From Porphyromonas catoniae ATCC 51270 (lineage in GTDB: Bacteria > Bacteroidota > Bacteroidia > Bacteroidales > Porphyromonadaceae): DNA of 64,000 nucleotides. This document shows positions 60,436 to 64,000 of this stretch, piece after piece. The first letter of the stretch is position 1. Every line of letters starts with the position of its first letter. The stretch covers positions 1 through 64,000 of the forward strand of contig NZ_JDFF01000004.1 in assembly GCF_000565015.1 (NCBI RefSeq). Reading direction: 5' to 3'. Both the position numbers and the translations under genes were made by a program. Under the pieces are notes generated by a model that was not told the DNA's origin, did no database searches, and saw only the letters and a list, made by a program, of their open reading frames with translations.

Positions 60436-60542
60436 GACTTACCATAACTCGTCACAACGAGTTACTATAACTCATCCAAGCGAGTTACCATAACTCTCTG
60501 AAACGACTTACCACAACTCTCTAAAACGAGTTATGGTAACTC
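60436..60542. repeat. Family A palindrome array, copy 4 (5 units, fifth reversed)
   Basis: Units start at 60436, 60459, 60482, 60505 and 60528 (exact 23-bp pitch); the fifth, GAGTTATGGTAACTC, is reversed. It lies in the divergent region between the riboswitch and serC. Confidence 0.92.
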
Positions 60543-60891
60543 TCAGAGGCACCCCCAAACACACTCTATATCTAACTCTCCTTCACCCTTGCTCGAGGCT
60601 CTTTGATTCATCCTGCACCACCTCACCCCAACCTCTACATTATTATATAGCAGATACACGAGGGTCAGTTGAGGTGTGTTCATTTGACACATCATAACGA
60701 GCCAGCAACCAGACCCAAGGCAACAAGCATGTCATTATCACACACTCTAGGAGCAGGGTATTACCAAAATTTGGGGGAAACATGCACATCATTAAATATT
60801 TTAATTGACTGAATATCAACGCTTATAGACTAACATTTTTACCCCTCGGGGCAAATAGTGAAGTAAAGTAACAATCTTCTCGTTTTTTTGA
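60543..60891. other. Intergenic region without a recognised gene
   Basis: No ORF or RNA family is recognised. The second half is AT-rich (for example around 60780-60840) and leads into the serC promoter. Confidence 0.5.
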
Positions 60892-60899
60892 TACCTTTG
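60892..60899 (+). promoter_or_regulatory. -7 box of the serC operon
   Basis: TACCTTTG lies about 100 bp upstream of the serC ATG, after an AT-rich stretch. Confidence 0.6.
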
Positions 60900-60998
60900 C
60901 CTATGGGTATAGTCCGAAGGCTCTTCCCAGTAGCACAGAGTGTCTGATCGTGCCCAGAGCTTGATGTCAATAACTATTCATTTTCAAATACTGCTCTT

Positions 60999-62072
60999 AT
61001 GAAGAAGCACAATTTCTCGGCAGGACCATCCATCCTAGACGAAAGTGTGATCAAGGACGCAGCCTCTGCTGTCCTCAACTATGCAGGCACAGGCCTGTCC
61101 CTCCTCGAAGTATCTCACCGTGGTAAGGAGTTCACCGCTACTATAGAGGAAGCTCGCAACCTGATGAAGGAGCTGCTCGATGTACCCGAGGGTTACGAAG
61201 TGATCTTCCTCGGGGGCGGTGCGAGCCTACAGTTCTATCAGGCTCCACTGAACCTACTGAAGACCAAGGCTGCCTACGTAGACTCCGGCACGTGGGCGAG
61301 CAAGGCTGCTAAGGAAGCTAAGCTCGTCGGTGAGGTTGTCACCTTCTCCTCTAAGGCAGACAACTACGTCTGGTACCCCAAGCCATGGGAAAAGAACGAG
61401 GTGCCCGATGATGTAGACTACCTCCACATCACGACCAACAACACCGTCTACGGTACGGAGCTCCGCTACGACCCAGACGTCAAGACTCGTCTCGTGGGTG
61501 ATATGTCCTCCGACATCTTCACTCGTGAGGTGGATGTAGCTAAGTACGACCTCATCTACGGTGGTGCACAGAAGAACATCGCTCCTGCTGGTGTGACCTT
61601 CGTCATCGTACGCCGTGATGCCCTCGGCCACGTAGATCGTCCTCTGCCTACGATGCTCGACTATCGTACGCACATCGAGAAGGACTCTATGTTCAACACT
61701 CCTCCCGTATTCCCCATCTACGTCGCTCTACAGACGATGAAGTGGTACAAGGAACTCGGCGGTGTGAAGGCCCTCGAAAAGATGAACCTCGAGAAGGCTC
61801 GCATCCTATACGATGCCATCGACTCCAGCCGCCTCTTCCGTGGTACCGTCAATCCCGAAGACCGCTCGATCATGAACGTCTGCTTCGTCATGAAGGACGA
61901 GTACAAGGAGCTCGAAAAGGACTTCTTCGACCTCGCTACCTCACGCGGTATCTCCAGCATCAAGGGGCACCGCTCTGTAGGAGGCTTCCGTGCTTCACTC
62001 TACAATGCCCTACCAAAGACCAGCGTAGAAGTGCTCATCGAAGCTATGAAGGACTTCGAGCGTAAGCACTAA
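60999..62072 (+). CDS. serC: Phosphoserine aminotransferase
   Basis: This PLP-dependent enzyme (357 aa) converts 3-phosphohydroxypyruvate and glutamate to phosphoserine. It begins [16 protein letters not shown], has [11 protein letters not shown] and [10 protein letters not shown], and carries the PLP lysine in [28 protein letters not shown] is near the C-terminus. The length is typical. It is followed by serA after a 164-bp structured gap, giving two consecutive steps of serine synthesis. Confidence 0.95.
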   Translation: MKKHNFSAGPSILDESVIKDAASAVLNYAGTGLSLLEVSHRGKEFTATIEEARNLMKELLDVPEGYEVIFLGGGASLQFYQAPLNLLKTKAAYVDSGTWASKAAKEAKLVGEVVTFSSKADNYVWYPKPWEKNEVPDDVDYLHITTNNTVYGTELRYDPDVKTRLVGDMSSDIFTREVDVAKYDLIYGGAQKNIAPAGVTFVIVRRDALGHVDRPLPTMLDYRTHIEKDSMFNTPPVFPIYVALQTMKWYKELGGVKALEKMNLEKARILYDAIDSSRLFRGTVNPEDRSIMNVCFVMKDEYKELEKDFFDLATSRGISSIKGHRSVGGFRASLYNALPKTSVEVLIEAMKDFERKH

Positions 62073-62092
62073 ACGGAGCCTTTCATCTCTCA

Positions 62093-62193
62093 TTGAAACT
62101 TGGTTGCCATCAGTTTCAACTAGAAGTAACGCACAGGCACGCACCTCCTATTACAACTAAGGCAGAGGTGTCCGTGTGCTGTGCGCTACTTCT
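62093..62193 (+). other. Two strong hairpins in the serC-serA gap (possible leader or attenuator)
   Basis: TTGAAACT (62093-62100) pairs with AGTTTCAA (62112-62119). AGAAGTA-CGCACAG-ACCTC (from 62122) pairs with GAGGTG-CTGTGCG-TACTTCT (ending 62193), a stem of about 70 nt with small bulges. No T-tract follows either hairpin, so they may be mRNA-processing or stability elements rather than terminators. Confidence 0.55.
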
Positions 62194-62236
62194 TCACTAT
62201 GCGTATCTATTCACTAGCTAATTATTACCAGAAATC

Positions 62237-63160
62237 ATGTCCAAGGTACTTATTGCCACCGAAAAGCCATTCGCAGCACCTGCCGTAGCAGGGATACGTC
62301 AAATCCTCACCGATGCAGGCTTTGATGTTGTTGCACTCGAGAAGTACACCTCTAAGGCTGAGCTCCTCGCCGCAGTAGCCGATGTAGAGGCTATCATCAT
62401 CCGTAGTGATATCATAGATAAGGAGGTCTTCGACGCTGCTAAGCAACTCAAGATCGTCGTACGTGCTGGTGCAGGCTACGACAACGTAGACCTCGAGGCT
62501 GCTACCGCACACGGCGTATGCGTCATGAACACCCCAGGGCAGAATGCCAACGCTGTGGCTGAGCTCGTCTTCGCCCTCCTACTCTTCTCCGTTCGCAATC
62601 GCTTCAACGGCGCATCCGGCACAGAGCTCAAGGACAAGAAGCTCGGACTGCTGGCCTATGGGAACACTGGTCGTAACGTGGCTCGTATCGCCAAGGGCAT
62701 TGGCATGGAGATCTTTGCCTTCGACCCCTATACCCCAGCTGATGTGATGGTCAAGGAAGGTGTGACACCCGTTAGCTCACAGAAGGAGCTCTTCTCCACC
62801 TGTGACGTCGTCTCCCTACACATCCCCGCTACACCCGAGACCAAGGGCTCGATCGGTCGTGAGCTGGTAAGCCTCCTGCCTAAGAAGGCTATCCTCGTCA
62901 ATACAGCACGTAAGGAGATCATCAACGAAGCTGAGCTACTCGAGCTCCTCAAGGAACGCGAAGACCTTCGCTACCTCAGCGACATCCGCCCCGCTAACCA
63001 CGAAGAGATGGAGGCAGCCCTCGGCGAACGCTACTTCTCTACACCTAAGAAGATGGGTGCTCAGACCGCTGAAGCCAACACCAACGCTGGTCTAGCTGCT
63101 GCTCGCCAGATCGTGGGCTTCATCAAGGAGGGTAACGAACGCTTCCGCCTCAACAAGTAG
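62237..63160 (+). CDS. serA: D-3-phosphoglycerate dehydrogenase
   Basis: This NAD-dependent 2-hydroxyacid dehydrogenase (307 aa) catalyses the first step of serine synthesis. It has the N-terminal catalytic domain (IIRSDIIDKEVFDAAKQLKI, VRAGAGYDNVDLEAA) and a Rossmann NAD domain starting at LGLLAYGNTGRNVARIAKG. The NTAR motif is in ILVNTARKEIINEAEL. It ends without an ACT domain, so it is the short form, probably lacking serine feedback. The family's catalytic histidine near the end appears to be replaced in KKMGAQTAEANTNAG, where GAQT stands for the usual GGHT-like element. Confidence 0.9.
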   Translation: MSKVLIATEKPFAAPAVAGIRQILTDAGFDVVALEKYTSKAELLAAVADVEAIIIRSDIIDKEVFDAAKQLKIVVRAGAGYDNVDLEAATAHGVCVMNTPGQNANAVAELVFALLLFSVRNRFNGASGTELKDKKLGLLAYGNTGRNVARIAKGIGMEIFAFDPYTPADVMVKEGVTPVSSQKELFSTCDVVSLHIPATPETKGSIGRELVSLLPKKAILVNTARKEIINEAELLELLKEREDLRYLSDIRPANHEEMEAALGERYFSTPKKMGAQTAEANTNAGLAAARQIVGFIKEGNERFRLNK

Positions 63161-63204
63161 CCGACACATACACGTACACATCACACTAGCACAAACACCA
63201 TCCT

Positions 63205-64000
63205 ATGGCTGTCATCAAACCATTCCGTGGTATCCGCCCACCCCAAGATCTCGTAGAGCGTGTCGCCTCTCGCCCCTACGACGTGCTCAATAGTGACGAA
63301 GCTCGTGCCGAAGCAGCGGGCAACGAGATGTCCCTCTACCACATCATCCGTCCCGAGATCGACTTCCCAGTCGGTACAGACGAGCATGAGGAGAAGGTCT
63401 ATGCTAAGGCGGCTGAGAACTTCCGCCTCTTCCGTGACAAGGGCTGGCTCGTACAGGACGACAAGGAGAACTACTATGTCTACGCTCAGACAATGAACGG
63501 CAAGACACAGTACGGCCTCGTCGTATGTGCCTCCGTCCAGGACTACATGACGGGCGTCATCAAGAAGCATGAGCTTACCCGCCGTGACAAGGAAGAGGAC
63601 CGCATGAAGCACGTACGTGTGAACAATGCCAACATCGAGCCTGTCTTCTTCGCCTACCCCTCCCAAAAGGAGATCAACGACATCGTCGCTAAGTACACGA
63701 AGGAGAAACCCGTCTACAGCTTCATCGCTCCACTAGACGGCTTCGGCCACGAGTTTTGGATCATCGACAACGAAGCCGATATCCGTCGTATCACCGAGCT
63801 CTTCGCTGCTATGCCTGCGCTCTACATCGCAGACGGTCACCACCGTTCTGCCGCCGCTGCCCTCGTGGGTGACGAGAAGCGCAAGCAGAACCCCAACCAT
63901 CGTGGCGACGAGGAGTACAACTACTTCATGGCTGTCTGCTTCCCCGACGACCAGCTGACCATCATTGACTACAACCGTGTCGTCAAGGATCTCAATGGCC
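63205..64000 (+). CDS. DUF1015 protein (runs off window)
   Basis: The frame starts at ATG 63205 and is still open at the window end, so 265 residues are seen of the usual 400 or so. The N-terminus AVIKPFRGIRPPQDLVERV is typical for DUF1015, as are the SRPYDVLNSDEAR segment, HELTRRDKEEDRMKHV and ALYIADGHHRSAAA. The IADGHHR motif is the family hallmark and looks catalytic. It follows serC-serA directly (44 bp), a linkage that suggests a role in serine or phosphoserine metabolism, but its activity is not established. Confidence 0.88.
   Translation, partial: MAVIKPFRGIRPPQDLVERVASRPYDVLNSDEARAEAAGNEMSLYHIIRPEIDFPVGTDEHEEKVYAKAAENFRLFRDKGWLVQDDKENYYVYAQTMNGKTQYGLVVCASVQDYMTGVIKKHELTRRDKEEDRMKHVRVNNANIEPVFFAYPSQKEINDIVAKYTKEKPVYSFIAPLDGFGHEFWIIDNEADIRRITELFAAMPALYIADGHHRSAAAALVGDEKRKQNPNHRGDEEYNYFMAVCFPDDQLTIIDYNRVVKDLNG

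Overview
The window looks like a chromosomal segment of a Bacteroidota species, most likely Porphyromonas or a close relative. The evidence is the recurring TAnnTTTG promoter -7 box (sometimes with TTTG about 18-21 bp upstream), the near absence of Shine-Dalgarno sites, a complete bat (Bacteroides aerotolerance) operon, Gly-tailed and CCDC81-type HU proteins, a Porin_10-type putative porin, a DPP5-like S9 peptidase and NspC. No species call can be made from sequence alone.

Layout. 1-700: the 5' part of a tyrosine recombinase and a cluster of TGTAGCA heptamers, facing the 3' end of an intact tRNA-Ser(GGA); this looks like the end of an integrated element. 1.2-7.4 kb: nspC, a class I ribonucleotide reductase (nrdB-nrdA) and ftsY-rimO, followed by a HU/transmembrane/LysM fusion protein (7.4-9.0 kb). 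9.0-17.7 kb: MoxR ATPase, DUF58 protein, membrane accessory protein, then batA, B, C, D and E. 17.7-27.5 kb: PAP2 phosphatase, class II aldolase, M3 peptidase, SRP RNA plus tRNA-Thr, HU, a His-rich cation effluxer, a putative porin and a membrane-anchored solute-binding protein. 27.5-35.2 kb (minus strand): YD-like lipoprotein, DUF721-recF-rlmN, a PpiD/SurA-like chaperone and a secreted two-repeat protein. 35.7-39.4 kb: a large three-part outer-membrane barrel protein and an OmpA-family protein. 39.7-43.8 kb (minus): rpoN, PduO-type cobalamin adenosyltransferase, YycJ-like MBL protein, L-asparaginase. 44.4-57.3 kb (mostly plus): dnaX, DPP5, oxyR (minus), PUR-like protein, mtaB, lipid A acyltransferase, glycosyltransferase, rarA, copA. 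57.5-64 kb: GH20 hexosaminidase and a B12 riboswitch (minus), then serC-serA-DUF1015.

The most striking signal is not a gene. The intergenic regions carry three unrelated families of short palindromes, 12-15 nt each, set at a fixed pitch of 23 bp (or 23-24 bp) in arrays of four or five units. Family A (GAGTTACCATAACTC-like) occurs as four 107-bp arrays of exactly five units; in each the fifth unit is reversed. Family B (CCCTTGCAAGGG-like) occurs as five four-unit arrays. Family C (GGTATCGGGGGTACC-like) occurs once in a gap inside the bat operon and once inside the batE reading frame, where the 23-bp pitch puts successive units in different frames. They recall the 23-nt BrickBuilt minisatellite/MITE that I remember being reported from P. 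gingivalis, but the multi-family, fixed-pitch design with a reversed last unit deserves study.

A second notable locus is a clear cobalamin riboswitch whose aptamer ends two bases before the ATG of an undescribed 56-codon ORF, with no B12 gene next to it.
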